Assembly: GCA_021323855.1 (NCBI GenBank)
Contig: JAJPKE010000016.1
Span: 90,181 to 154,180, forward strand
From: Chloroflexota bacterium
GTDB taxonomy: Bacteria; Chloroflexota; Ktedonobacteria; Ktedonobacterales; JADMIN01
Length of the DNA stretch: 64,000 bases
Direction: 5' to 3'
The first letter of the stretch is position 1. Every line of letters starts with the position of its first letter. A program made the translations under genes and the position numbers. The notes beneath the pieces were generated by a model. The model was not told the DNA's origin. It made no database searches and worked only from the letters and a program-made list of their open reading frames with translations. This document shows, piece by piece, positions 7,986-15,651 of this stretch.

Positions 7986-9611
7986 CTATGGATTCACTGC
8001 GTAGACTTTGCCGTTCGGACCGCCAAAGAGAAATAGCCCTTGAGCGACCACCGGCGGGCTGATGAAGCCCTGGCCCCCTGGAACCGAGTCATACGCCCAG
8101 CGCGAGCTACCGTTGCGCACATCATAGGCAAAGAGGGTTCCCTGCGAGGCAACAGCGACCACATTGCGATAGAGTGCTGGTGCGCTGTCTATCTCGAAGG
8201 CCGAGAGGTTCGTTTCTACGCCACCCAGCAGGCTACTCCAGTATGCAGCGCCGTTCGTGGCGTCGAAGGCATAGAGAAAGCCCTCTATCGAGCCAATATA
8301 GACTGTGCCATCACTGACAGTTGGCGGCGCAACTTTTCCAGCTCCAATGCTGCTGCGCCAGCGTTGATGACCGGTATCGGCGTCGAGCGCATAGAGCGAG
8401 CCGTCGCGCGCACCGGCGTAGACCACGCCATCCACGATCACCGGCGCCGTCATCTGCCCCTGCGCCAGAAATTGCCACTTTTGCCTGCCCGTTGCTGCAT
8501 CGTAGCAGGTGAGCGTGTGGTCATAGGCGCTGGCGTACACCGCGCCATTGGCGACTGTGAGCAGGTCAGAGGTCTCAAAAAGCGCCGAGGAGTTCAGCAC
8601 GATGGGGTGCTGCCAGCGCAGCTTGCCCGTTTGCGTCGCAAACGCCGAGACGAACGTGTTGCCGGAAGTGTCAAGTGTGAGGCTGTAGAAGCTATCACCG
8701 GCAATGACGGGCGAGCTATAGTCCGCCACATTCAACTGATAGGCAAGGGAGCCATCGCTGACGTGATACACACCTGGATGAAAAATCGTGTTCAACGGCC
8801 CATCGGAATAGCCGGCGAAAATCAATCCATCAGCGATATTCAGCAGAGACGTGTTGAGCAGCCCGTCCGCAGGAATCTTCAGCGAAATACGGCGCGCGGT
8901 TTTGTCTGCCAGCGAAAGGGCGAAGAGATCTGCTGTCTGACCGAGTATGTCAGCAGTGGCGTAATACGTCCCATTGTCGTTGATGAGGCTGGTCGTCACG
9001 TTACTCTGGTCGCTGTAGCTGCCCAGCGGAATCGTCCACCTGGGTTGGCCGGAGAGTCCGTTGATCTTGGGCAGGGCTTTTGCCGCGTCTTTCGCCTGCT
9101 GCTGCTGCACGAGCAGTGTCGCCGTCACGCCGCCGGAGACCACCGCCAGCCCGATGCCTGCGCCCATCCCCACGAGCGCGCGACGGCTGATGCGCTGCTT
9201 CAGCGTGGCCACGCCCAGCGGCGCGGCCAGCTCTTCCAGCCAGAGCGCGCGCATCTTGTTTGCCGTGTCAATATAGAGCGTGGCCTTATCCTGCGCGTCC
9301 GGCACATAGGCGGGGTCCAGAATCAGGTTGACCAGTTTGCGTTTTTTGGGGTCCGCCGCCAGCAGCTTGCGGAACGTGGCATCCGCTGCGGCGACCTGCG
9401 GCGAGCGGCGCGTTGCGCCAGTGCAGAGCCGTAGGTAAACTTCACACTCCTGGATTTGCTGCGCCGTCTCCGGCAGAAGCTGGCCGGGCGGCTGCCGCAT
9501 GGGGTCAAATATCATGGGAGAGATTCCCCAGGCAGTGAAGGCGGCCATCAGCGGCGCAATGCGGAACCTATCCTCAGCGGCAAAACAGAGGAACACTTTT
9601 TTCCCAGCCAT
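7986..9611 (-). CDS. TIR-like domain - membrane anchor - PQQ beta-propeller protein (paralogue)
   Basis: The 541-residue product has the same layout as the downstream gene: a TIR-like domain (1-135), SRRALVGMG with a hydrophobic anchor (142-168), and a PQQ-like propeller (about 180-541) with repeated YALDADTG/YAFDATNG blade ends. The segment equivalent to the catalytic site reads SPQVAAADATF, so Ala76 replaces the expected Glu and NADase activity is unlikely. It is the first gene of the probable two-gene operon. The ribosome site AGGAGGAG is 14 bases from the ATG, rather far. A regulatory or decoy partner of the intact paralogue is one reading; simple decay is another. Confidence 0.82.
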   Translation of the reverse strand: MAGKKVFLCFAAEDRFRIAPLMAAFTAWGISPMIFDPMRQPPGQLLPETAQQIQECEVYLRLCTGATRRSPQVAAADATFRKLLAADPKKRKLVNLILDPAYVPDAQDKATLYIDTANKMRALWLEELAAPLGVATLKQRISRRALVGMGAGIGLAVVSGGVTATLLVQQQQAKDAAKALPKINGLSGQPRWTIPLGSYSDQSNVTTSLINDNGTYYATADILGQTADLFALSLADKTARRISLKIPADGLLNTSLLNIADGLIFAGYSDGPLNTIFHPGVYHVSDGSLAYQLNVADYSSPVIAGDSFYSLTLDTSGNTFVSAFATQTGKLRWQHPIVLNSSALFETSDLLTVANGAVYASAYDHTLTCYDAATGRQKWQFLAQGQMTAPVIVDGVVYAGARDGSLYALDADTGHQRWRSSIGAGKVAPPTVSDGTVYIGSIEGFLYAFDATNGAAYWSSLLGGVETNLSAFEIDSAPALYRNVVAVASQGTLFAYDVRNGSSRWAYDSVPGGQGFISPPVVAQGLFLFGGPNGKVYAVNP

Positions 9612-9907
9612 ACGTGTTGCGGTAACTCCTCCTGGTGTAATGTCCCTGCGTTGGCGCCGTTGACAACACGGACGGTCTTCTCAATCGAGTGCTGAGACGT
9701 GAGTGGTCAATCTGATAGTATGGTATCACAGGTCAGCAATTTGGTCTATCTACTCAACCTGCTATCTCCACTGCATCTCTACCCAATCTCTACCGGCTCG
9801 CCAGCGGAGATGTGCGATTGATGTGCGATACGAGCTAGGCAGAAATTGCCACATCTCAATCGTTATCTCAATCATTTCGGTGCGTTTCTGAGCGCAGGGG
9901 GCAAGCA

Positions 9908-10072
9908 ATGAACTCTGTTGGCACAATCTTTGCCATAGACCATTTTCAGGTATTGGCAATGCGTGACACGAGCATCTCCATCGTGATGGATCCCGGGCGC
10001 TTAGACCACAGCACACTTCATACGCGCGATAGAGCAACCTGGCAATTGGGCGATCCAAACAATCAGACATGA
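9908..10072 (+). CDS. Candidate small ORF, 54 residues
   Basis: ATG 9908 is preceded by AGGGGGCAAGCA, a fair ribosome site, and the frame is open to 10072. The product has no recognised family and no clear signal or membrane segment. It lies in the 516-base gap between the TIR gene pair and the receiver gene. Nothing else in that gap is recognisable. Confidence 0.3.
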   Translation: MNSVGTIFAIDHFQVLAMRDTSISIVMDPGRLDHSTLHTRDRATWQLGDPNNQT

Positions 10073-10127
10073 TTGGCATGTAGAAAGATCAGCAGCGCGA
10101 CCCAGCCTGGATTGGTAACGGCATCCT

Positions 10128-10568
10128 ATGAGCAGAGCATATTCCGCCAGACACCCAGCACATTCGCATGAGCGAACTCAGCAAGAATCGGTGTTTCCCT
10201 TGAAGAGCCACACCAGCGCGACCATCCTTGTCGTAGACGACGAGGCCAGCATTGCCAATCTGCTGGCCGAAACGCTCTGTAACGCAGGCTACCACGTCCT
10301 GCGCGCCTCCAATGGGCACACTGCGCTCGCGATTGCCCGTAGCGAACATCCGGCCTTGATTTTGAGCGACCGCAATATGCCGGAGGTGGACGGCATCGAG
10401 TTTGTGCGCCTGCTGCACGCCAATCCGCGCACACGGCAGATTCCTGTTGTGCTAATGAGCAGCCTGCCGCTCAACACCGACACGGCAGGCACCGTCGCGT
10501 TCCTGGCGAAACCCTTTGATCTCGACGATATGCTGGCTACCGTGGCGACCTATGCGCCTATCGCCTAA
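10128..10568 (+). CDS. Single-domain response regulator (CheY-like receiver)
   Basis: A stand-alone receiver domain in 146 residues. The acidic pair is Asp37-Asp38 (VVDDE), the phosphoacceptor is Asp81 (LSDRNMPEVDG), the switch Ser is in LMSSLP, and the invariant Lys is Lys128 (FLAKPFD). There is no output domain, so it should act by protein-protein contact. No histidine kinase is nearby. The start is uncertain: GTG at 10191 (residue 22) would remove a disordered His/Ser-rich leader, and neither start has a strong ribosome site. It is the only plus-strand gene between the minus-strand TIR pair and the Tat-exported gene. Confidence 0.88.
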   Translation: MSRAYSARHPAHSHERTQQESVFPLKSHTSATILVVDDEASIANLLAETLCNAGYHVLRASNGHTALAIARSEHPALILSDRNMPEVDGIEFVRLLHANPRTRQIPVVLMSSLPLNTDTAGTVAFLAKPFDLDDMLATVATYAPIA

Positions 10569-10573
10569 AAACG

Positions 10574-11650
10574 CTACTGCCCCGGTGTGGCGCTTGGGGT
10601 TGCAGGCGTTGCGGTGGGTGTCGTTGGCGCGCTGAAGGTTGGCACCGAGACCGGCACCGTGCTGGGTGGAACCGGCACGAACTTCTGATAGCCAGTCTGT
10701 GGCGAGTAGTTGAAGTCACCACCGCAGCCGAACTGGCTGAGCCAGTATTGCCAGATGACGGCGCCCTGTCCAGCAAATGTTTCCTGCTGCATCGCGGCGT
10801 TCCAGGCATTGTAGACCGGCGTCAGCGTGTCGCAATCCGGCGCGCAGGGTGGGCACATCATGCCAGCGTACTGTCCGCCAGCGACCCAATAGACGAACGG
10901 GACGGCGGGCACGTAGGAATCGGGGAACCATGCGTCGCGGCTGGCGGCGTTGATGTAAACGCCGGGGACGAATTGCTCGTTGGCAACCCCCGTCAGAAAG
11001 CCATCGAGGACCGCTGCCATATCCTTTTGTGTCGCACCGTCGCCCCAACCACCAAAGCCGGACTCGACATCGGCAAAGAGCGTCAGGCCGCCGATACCCT
11101 GCGTGTTATGCCAGGCGGTGACGGCTGCCTGCGCCTGCTGCTGGCCATACGCGAACGGCGTGGTTGACGTGGCGAGATTAGGACCACACAAGCCCCAATA
11201 GCCGTGGGTATATTGATCGCCAACCATTGCCGCCGTATCAGGATTGAAGCAGCCGACGCTATTGTTGGTGCCACCAAGCTCAGCGATATAGAATTGAAGT
11301 GGCATACTCTGGGCGGTTGCGGTGTCGGGCGCGGTGCAGCTATCAACGCCGAAATAGCCATTGACGCCCGTTTGGAGGTTGTTTGGCATGGGCATGGCAT
11401 TGGCCGATTTAATCCCAATTAGCGAACGCGCGGAGATGGCGGTGGCGCCAGCGGCGAGCGCCAGTCCGGCAAAACGCATGAAGCCCCGGCGACTCATTCC
11501 GGCGCGCTGTATCTCATCTTCTGTGGCGCCGTTCTCGCGTGCGAGCCGCAGATAGGCCGCAGAACAATCAGCGCATCCTTCATCATACTTTTTGAGCGCG
11601 GCCTGCATGGCCCGCTCACGAATTTCGTCCGGCGTGTGACGACGCATCAT
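10574..11650 (-). CDS. Tat-exported DUF1906/GH25-like protein
   Basis: The 358-residue product has an unusual 50-residue cytoplasmic-looking leader, then a clear Tat signal (SRRGFMRFAGLALAAG, near residue 52). It then has a globular domain with GYFGVDSC, LTLFADVESG and VIWQYWLSQFG, the layout of glycosidase-like DUF1906/GH25 barrels, and a Pro/Thr-rich tail. It is probably a cell-surface or wall-acting protein, though hydrolase activity is not shown. ATG 11650 is chosen because GGGGAG lies 10 bases upstream; a GTG at 11671 is the alternative. The paired cysteines in the second half may form disulphides outside the cell. Confidence 0.6.
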   Translation of the reverse strand: MMRRHTPDEIRERAMQAALKKYDEGCADCSAAYLRLARENGATEDEIQRAGMSRRGFMRFAGLALAAGATAISARSLIGIKSANAMPMPNNLQTGVNGYFGVDSCTAPDTATAQSMPLQFYIAELGGTNNSVGCFNPDTAAMVGDQYTHGYWGLCGPNLATSTTPFAYGQQQAQAAVTAWHNTQGIGGLTLFADVESGFGGWGDGATQKDMAAVLDGFLTGVANEQFVPGVYINAASRDAWFPDSYVPAVPFVYWVAGGQYAGMMCPPCAPDCDTLTPVYNAWNAAMQQETFAGQGAVIWQYWLSQFGCGGDFNYSPQTGYQKFVPVPPSTVPVSVPTFSAPTTPTATPATPSATPGQ

Positions 11651-11995
11651 GCCGATTTTGCTCCCCACCACGTTGTTTCCACGTTGCTTGTACGTTGCTT
11701 TTGCTCAACTATTGCTTGTGCCGCAGCCGGCAGATAGCGGCGTTACACAAACGCTACTTTACCATGCAGCATCTCTTGACCCGAGCCAGCATAGCATATT
11801 CGGGTCAGCGCCGAAATGAACTGCGTCACACCTGGCTCTCCCATCAGTCGGCTCCCTGGCTAGCGTATAGGCAGGCTACAGCCTGCTCACAAAAACATAC
11901 GAACTGAGAGGTGTTTGGGTTATTCCTTGCTGTTATGACAAGTACAGTTCATGAGCTTGCTCGTGTTCAGAGAGGCGCTGAGTTGTGGGGCGCTC

Positions 11996-12152
11996 GCGGC
12001 TGTAAACAGCCGACGCACGATATGGACAACGTGGCACTGAAGTGCCGGCGCACGATACTATAGACTGAAGTCTCACCGGGTAGGAGGGCGGTGAGACAAA
12101 TTGGCTTTAGCCTTCATCGTGTGCGTCGGCACTTCAGTGCCGCGAGAGCCGC
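11996..12152. repeat. Hairpin repeat family C, long inverted copy
   Basis: Lies in the 517-base gap between the Tat-exported gene and the ParB-like gene. It holds GGCTGT-AA-ACAGCC followed by GACGCACGA, GGCACT-GA-AGTGCC followed by GGCGCACGA, and in inverted order TCGTGTGCGTC with GGCACT-TC-AGTGCC. The two ends form a long imperfect inverted repeat. A small AGGCTACAGCCT hairpin near 11870 may be a relic. Nothing else was seen in the gap. Confidence 0.75.
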
Positions 12153-12167
12153 ATATATAGAGTAAAA

Positions 12168-12758
12168 TTACGCGCCGCAGCCAGCCAGCGCCGAGACCGG
12201 CGAAGCGTCGGCTTCTTTCCACAGGCCGGTGGCGAGCCAGACCCAGGCGAAGTGAATGCCCAGGTCACGCATGGCCGTCACCCGATGATAGCCGTCGCAG
12301 AGCAGCACGTTCTCAGTAACCTGTTTCCCATCGCCGCCGAGGCCGATCAACGGCGGAAAGCCCCCGCCGCGCCGGATGACCGCGCGATAGCTGCGCAGCT
12401 TCCCGCGCGCCAGGTCCACCGTGCGCAGCAGGCAAAGCTGGTCAATCGGCACCAGATGCAACTCCCAGCGATAGCTGAGCGCCTCGAAGTCATCAGCCTC
12501 TTCGGCGGGCATCACCTCGTGGAGATAGCGATCCACGTGCTGCCGCGCTGCCTCTGGCGTCAACGCTTGTAGATCCAGCAGGTTCGGGCAGGAAACCACC
12601 GCAGGCTGGTCTTTCATGCCCGATGAGCGTGAAGTACGTGAAGTGTGTGCCGTTCGTGGTGTGTGTGGCGTTTTTGGGGCAGCCGGTATCGCGGATTCCT
12701 TCGCCTGCCGCTGCCGTTGCGCGCTTTCGCGCGGCGCTGATGATTTCCGGACGCCCAT
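12168..12758 (-). CDS. ParB/sulfiredoxin-like domain protein
   Basis: The 196-residue product has a low-complexity N-terminus with repeated TPHTPRTAHTSRTSR-like steps. It then has a compact domain with LHLVPIDQLCLLR, FPPLIGLGGDGK and VLLCDGYHRVTAMRDLG, the pattern of ParB N-terminal-like nucleotide-binding folds, where the DGYHR segment matches the usual DGxHR. There is no helix-turn-helix DNA-binding half, so it is not a chromosome-partition ParB. The ATG 12758 is favoured by GAGGA nine bases upstream; a GTG at 12800 is possible. No partner gene is evident. Confidence 0.6.
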   Translation of the reverse strand: MGVRKSSAPRESAQRQRQAKESAIPAAPKTPHTPRTAHTSRTSRSSGMKDQPAVVSCPNLLDLQALTPEAARQHVDRYLHEVMPAEEADDFEALSYRWELHLVPIDQLCLLRTVDLARGKLRSYRAVIRRGGGFPPLIGLGGDGKQVTENVLLCDGYHRVTAMRDLGIHFAWVWLATGLWKEADASPVSALAGCGA

Positions 12759-12910
12759 GATCGTAGTCCTCGCCAATCCTTCTCTCGATTGCTTACGCAC
12801 ACCCTCTAAGCGTATTGCATGCCAGTTGGCACGTCAAGCATGCGTGAATATTGGGTGACATGCTGTGTTCGGGATAGCTCTAGATAGTTGTGGATATTTG
12901 CTCAAACGAA

Positions 12911-12942
12911 TGGTCCCAGCATGAGAGAAACATGCGGGACCA
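12911..12942 (-). terminator. Hairpin downstream of acyl-CoA dehydrogenase gene
   Basis: A TGGTCCCGCATG/CATGCTGGGACCA stem with one bulged base and a seven-base loop, about 40 bases after the stop on the minus strand. Only a poor T-tract (TTCGTTTG) follows, so terminator function is a weak call. Confidence 0.45.
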
Positions 12943-12981
12943 TTGGTATACCGGCTAAAGCCGCACATATGCGCCAATCGC

Positions 12982-14124
12982 TTATTTCAACAGTTGGTTG
13001 GCAACGACGATCTTCTGAATCTGGTTGGTGCCCTCGTAAATCTGCGTGATCTTGGCGTCGCGGAAGAGCTTCTCCACTGGATATTCGCGGATATAGCCAT
13101 AGCCGCCGAAGATTTGCACGGCGTCGGTCGCCACCTCCATCGCCACATCGGAAGCAAAGTTCTTCGCCATGCTGCTCTCATAGAGGAACGGACGCCCCGT
13201 CTCCGTTACGCGAGCAGACCACCATGTCATCAGCCGCGCCGCCTGCACTTTGGTCGCCATATCGGCCAGCATGAACTGGATCGCCTGGTTCGCAGCGATA
13301 GGCTTGCCAAACTGCACCCGCTCTTTGGCGTAGTCGCGCGCATATTCGTAGGCGGCGCGCGCAATGCCCAGCGCAATAGCAGCTACCATCGGGCGCGAGC
13401 GGTCCAGCATGGTCATCGCCAACTTGAAGCCGCTGCCTTCCTCACCAAGACGGTTCTCCACCGGCACACGCACATCATCCAGCAAGACCTCGCCGGTATG
13501 CGAGCAACGAATGCCCAGCTTCTTCTCTTTCTTGCCGCCGCTAACGCCGGGCGTGTCGCCGGGGACGATGAACGCTGTGATGCCGCGATGCCCCTGCGCG
13601 CGGTCGGTGGCGGCGAAGATGACATAGAGGTCGGCAATGCCGCCGTTGGTGATGAAGCGTTTCGCGCCGTTGAGGATATAGGTGTCGCCTTCGCGGCGGG
13701 CGGTGGTAGTCATCGCCGCCACATCGGAGCCAGCGCCCGGCTCTGTCAGCGCCATCGCGCAGAGGCCATTGCGCTCGACGATAGGCTTGAGCAGGCGTTG
13801 CTTCTGCTCGTCGCTGCCCGCGAGCAGAATCGGGATGCTTGCCAGATGTGTGCCCCCAAGCACGGTGGCGACGCCCGCGCAGCCCCAGGAAAGCTCCTCA
13901 GTGATGATGCAATTGGTGAGTTCGTCGGTGATGCCCAGGCCGCCTAGTTCTTCGGGGAAGGCAAAGGTGGTCAGCCCAAGTTCGCCTGCCTTCTTCACCA
14001 ACTCCCAGGGAAACTCTTCGCGCTCATCCAGTTCCGCCGCCACCGGGCGTATCTCTTGCTCTGCGAAGGTATGCGCCAGATCGCGCATCGCCTGTTGCTC
14101 GTCGGTCAACTCAAAGTCAATCAT
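12982..14124 (-). CDS. Acyl-CoA dehydrogenase (short-chain type)
   Basis: A flavoprotein that introduces the 2,3 double bond in acyl-CoA and passes electrons to ETF. The 380-residue length is standard. Visible signatures are CAMALTEPGAGSD near residue 125, and the C-terminal GGYGYIREYPVEKLFRDAK followed by IYEGTNQIQ, whose Glu is the usual catalytic base. ATG 14124 is preceded by AGGAGA at good spacing; the 40 extra codons upstream lack family similarity. Butyryl-CoA dehydrogenase-like, but the chain length is not deducible. No ETF or other beta-oxidation gene adjoins it. Confidence 0.92.
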   Translation of the reverse strand: MIDFELTDEQQAMRDLAHTFAEQEIRPVAAELDEREEFPWELVKKAGELGLTTFAFPEELGGLGITDELTNCIITEELSWGCAGVATVLGGTHLASIPILLAGSDEQKQRLLKPIVERNGLCAMALTEPGAGSDVAAMTTTARREGDTYILNGAKRFITNGGIADLYVIFAATDRAQGHRGITAFIVPGDTPGVSGGKKEKKLGIRCSHTGEVLLDDVRVPVENRLGEEGSGFKLAMTMLDRSRPMVAAIALGIARAAYEYARDYAKERVQFGKPIAANQAIQFMLADMATKVQAARLMTWWSARVTETGRPFLYESSMAKNFASDVAMEVATDAVQIFGGYGYIREYPVEKLFRDAKITQIYEGTNQIQKIVVANQLLK

Positions 14125-14388
14125 CGTTGATGTCTCCTGTATCTCCCGCGTCGTTGCGCTATCTCGCTGCCAGAAAAGGCGCTCCGCCGCAGTGTAACAC
14201 ACCCATTGGAGAGACGCGCTTGCCAACAACTGGCGCACGGTCATCTACCCTATACCGAAAACACACTAATCGGACGGGTAGGGGATTCCTGGCAGTTTGT
14301 CGGATACCACACCGTCGTGGATGAGGTATATGAGAAATAGCACTAACTTTCCGGGCCGCAATGATGAGGATAAACAGGATGCTGCTCT

Positions 14389-14892
14389 ATGGCGATTGAG
14401 CGATTTTACTGGCTGGTGGATGGCGTGCTGGCAGGCTGTTCGCGTCCGGGTGGGCGTGGTCGTATCGGTATGGGCGACGCGACGCCTGATCTGCGCGCGT
14501 TGGCCGCTGACCTGGATTGGCTGCGCGAGCGCGGCATCGGCGCGCTGCTCTCATTGACGGAGACGCCGCTGGATGGCGAAACGCTGGCGGCGTCTGGCAT
14601 CGAGGCGCTGCACCTGCCCATCGCGGACCTCGCGCCGCCAACGCCACAGCAATTCTTTGAGGCGTTGGAGTTCATTGACCGGCAACGCGCGCAGGGGCGG
14701 TCCGTCGCCGTTCATTGTCTGATGGGCCAGGGACGCACCGGCTCGATTCTCGCCGCGTATCTCATCCGCGCAGGCGCCACCCCGGCGGACGCGCTCCGCG
14801 AACTGCGCGCCGTCTGCCCCGGCGCCGTCGAGAATCCGGCGCAGGAGCGCGCGCTCGCTGCCTTCGCGGAGCGCCGCGATTGGATCATTTAG
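14389..14892 (+). CDS. Dual-specificity/tyrosine protein phosphatase
   Basis: The 167-residue protein carries the HC(X5)R loop as HCLMGQGRTGS, with nucleophile Cys110 and phosphate-binding Arg116. The upstream Asp80 in LPIADLAPP is a candidate general acid. Size and layout fit the atypical dual-specificity phosphatases. The substrate is unknown; no partner kinase is adjacent. Its 3' end overlaps the convergent neighbour by eight bases. The ribosome site before ATG 14389 is weak. Confidence 0.88.
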   Translation: MAIERFYWLVDGVLAGCSRPGGRGRIGMGDATPDLRALAADLDWLRERGIGALLSLTETPLDGETLAASGIEALHLPIADLAPPTPQQFFEALEFIDRQRAQGRSVAVHCLMGQGRTGSILAAYLIRAGATPADALRELRAVCPGAVENPAQERALAAFAERRDWII

Positions 14893-15601
14893 CAGTGGCG
14901 TAGTGTGACACGTATTGTTGCTGGTCAGCCGTCAGCGGCGTGCCGTCGTTGAGCGCGAACCAGATGGAGTTTTCCAGCCAGAAGCGATAGAGGAACTCCC
15001 CAAATGAGGGCGAGCAGACGAAGGTGTTGTCGAGAATCGCTTTGCGTTGCTCGTCATTGTACGTTGCGGCCTGCTCAGGTTCCTCGGCAAGCTCATAGAA
15101 CTCATACGGCGCAACAATCACGCAATGGTCGCCAGCAGGTGTAAGATAGAGATACCAGAGCAGCACATCCTGTTGATCGTTCAGAAAGCGAATCACATAG
15201 CCGTTCTCGCTGCCCGGACACTTCACGATTTGTTGGGGAAGCCCAAAGGTGCAGGCGGTGCAGGAAGGAATGCGGTCCTGTAATTCAGACGATGCCATGA
15301 ACGGCAGAAACGTCACTGGCAATGTCAGCCCCAACTGTTGCGCCTGCTCGCCAAGAGCCTGCGCCCGTTGCTCCAGGTCCGACCGCTGCTCTGCCGGGGG
15401 ACGATGCACTTCCATCTCCTGATCGAGATGTTCATCCAGTGGACCCAGCCAGTCCAGGGAATCTGTGTGCGCCGTGGCAGGCAGCGGCGGCAATCCCTCA
15501 TAGGGATAATAGCAATAGGTGCTGTTGCAGGGACGGTACTGGCCGAGATCGAACGAGTACCAGCCGGATCTGAACGGCGTGTTTGGCGCTTGTTGGCTCA
15601 T
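14885..15601 (-). CDS. Hypothetical protein, possibly SUKH (SMI1/KNR4)-like
   Basis: A soluble 238-residue protein. After an N-terminal Tyr/Pro-rich part there is a helix (AQALGEQAQQLGLTLP) followed by FLPFMASSELQDRIPS, then alternating strands (WYLYLTPAGDH) and a C-terminal helix FGEFLYRFWLENSIWFAL. This order resembles SUKH-fold proteins, several of which are immunity proteins, but the match is loose and no toxin gene is nearby. There are three Cys in SCTACTFGLPQQIVKC. Confidence 0.45.
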   Translation of the reverse strand: MSQQAPNTPFRSGWYSFDLGQYRPCNSTYCYYPYEGLPPLPATAHTDSLDWLGPLDEHLDQEMEVHRPPAEQRSDLEQRAQALGEQAQQLGLTLPVTFLPFMASSELQDRIPSCTACTFGLPQQIVKCPGSENGYVIRFLNDQQDVLLWYLYLTPAGDHCVIVAPYEFYELAEEPEQAATYNDEQRKAILDNTFVCSPSFGEFLYRFWLENSIWFALNDGTPLTADQQQYVSHYATAK

Positions 15602-15651
15602 GAATTGTTCCCCCTCTACTAATCAGGCAGTTTGTTCTGGTGAGAGGCGTG

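Noticed and set aside
8040..9434. 464-codon plus-strand frame opposite the second TIR-propeller gene
   Set aside because: Antisense shadow; the minus-strand frame has clear domains.
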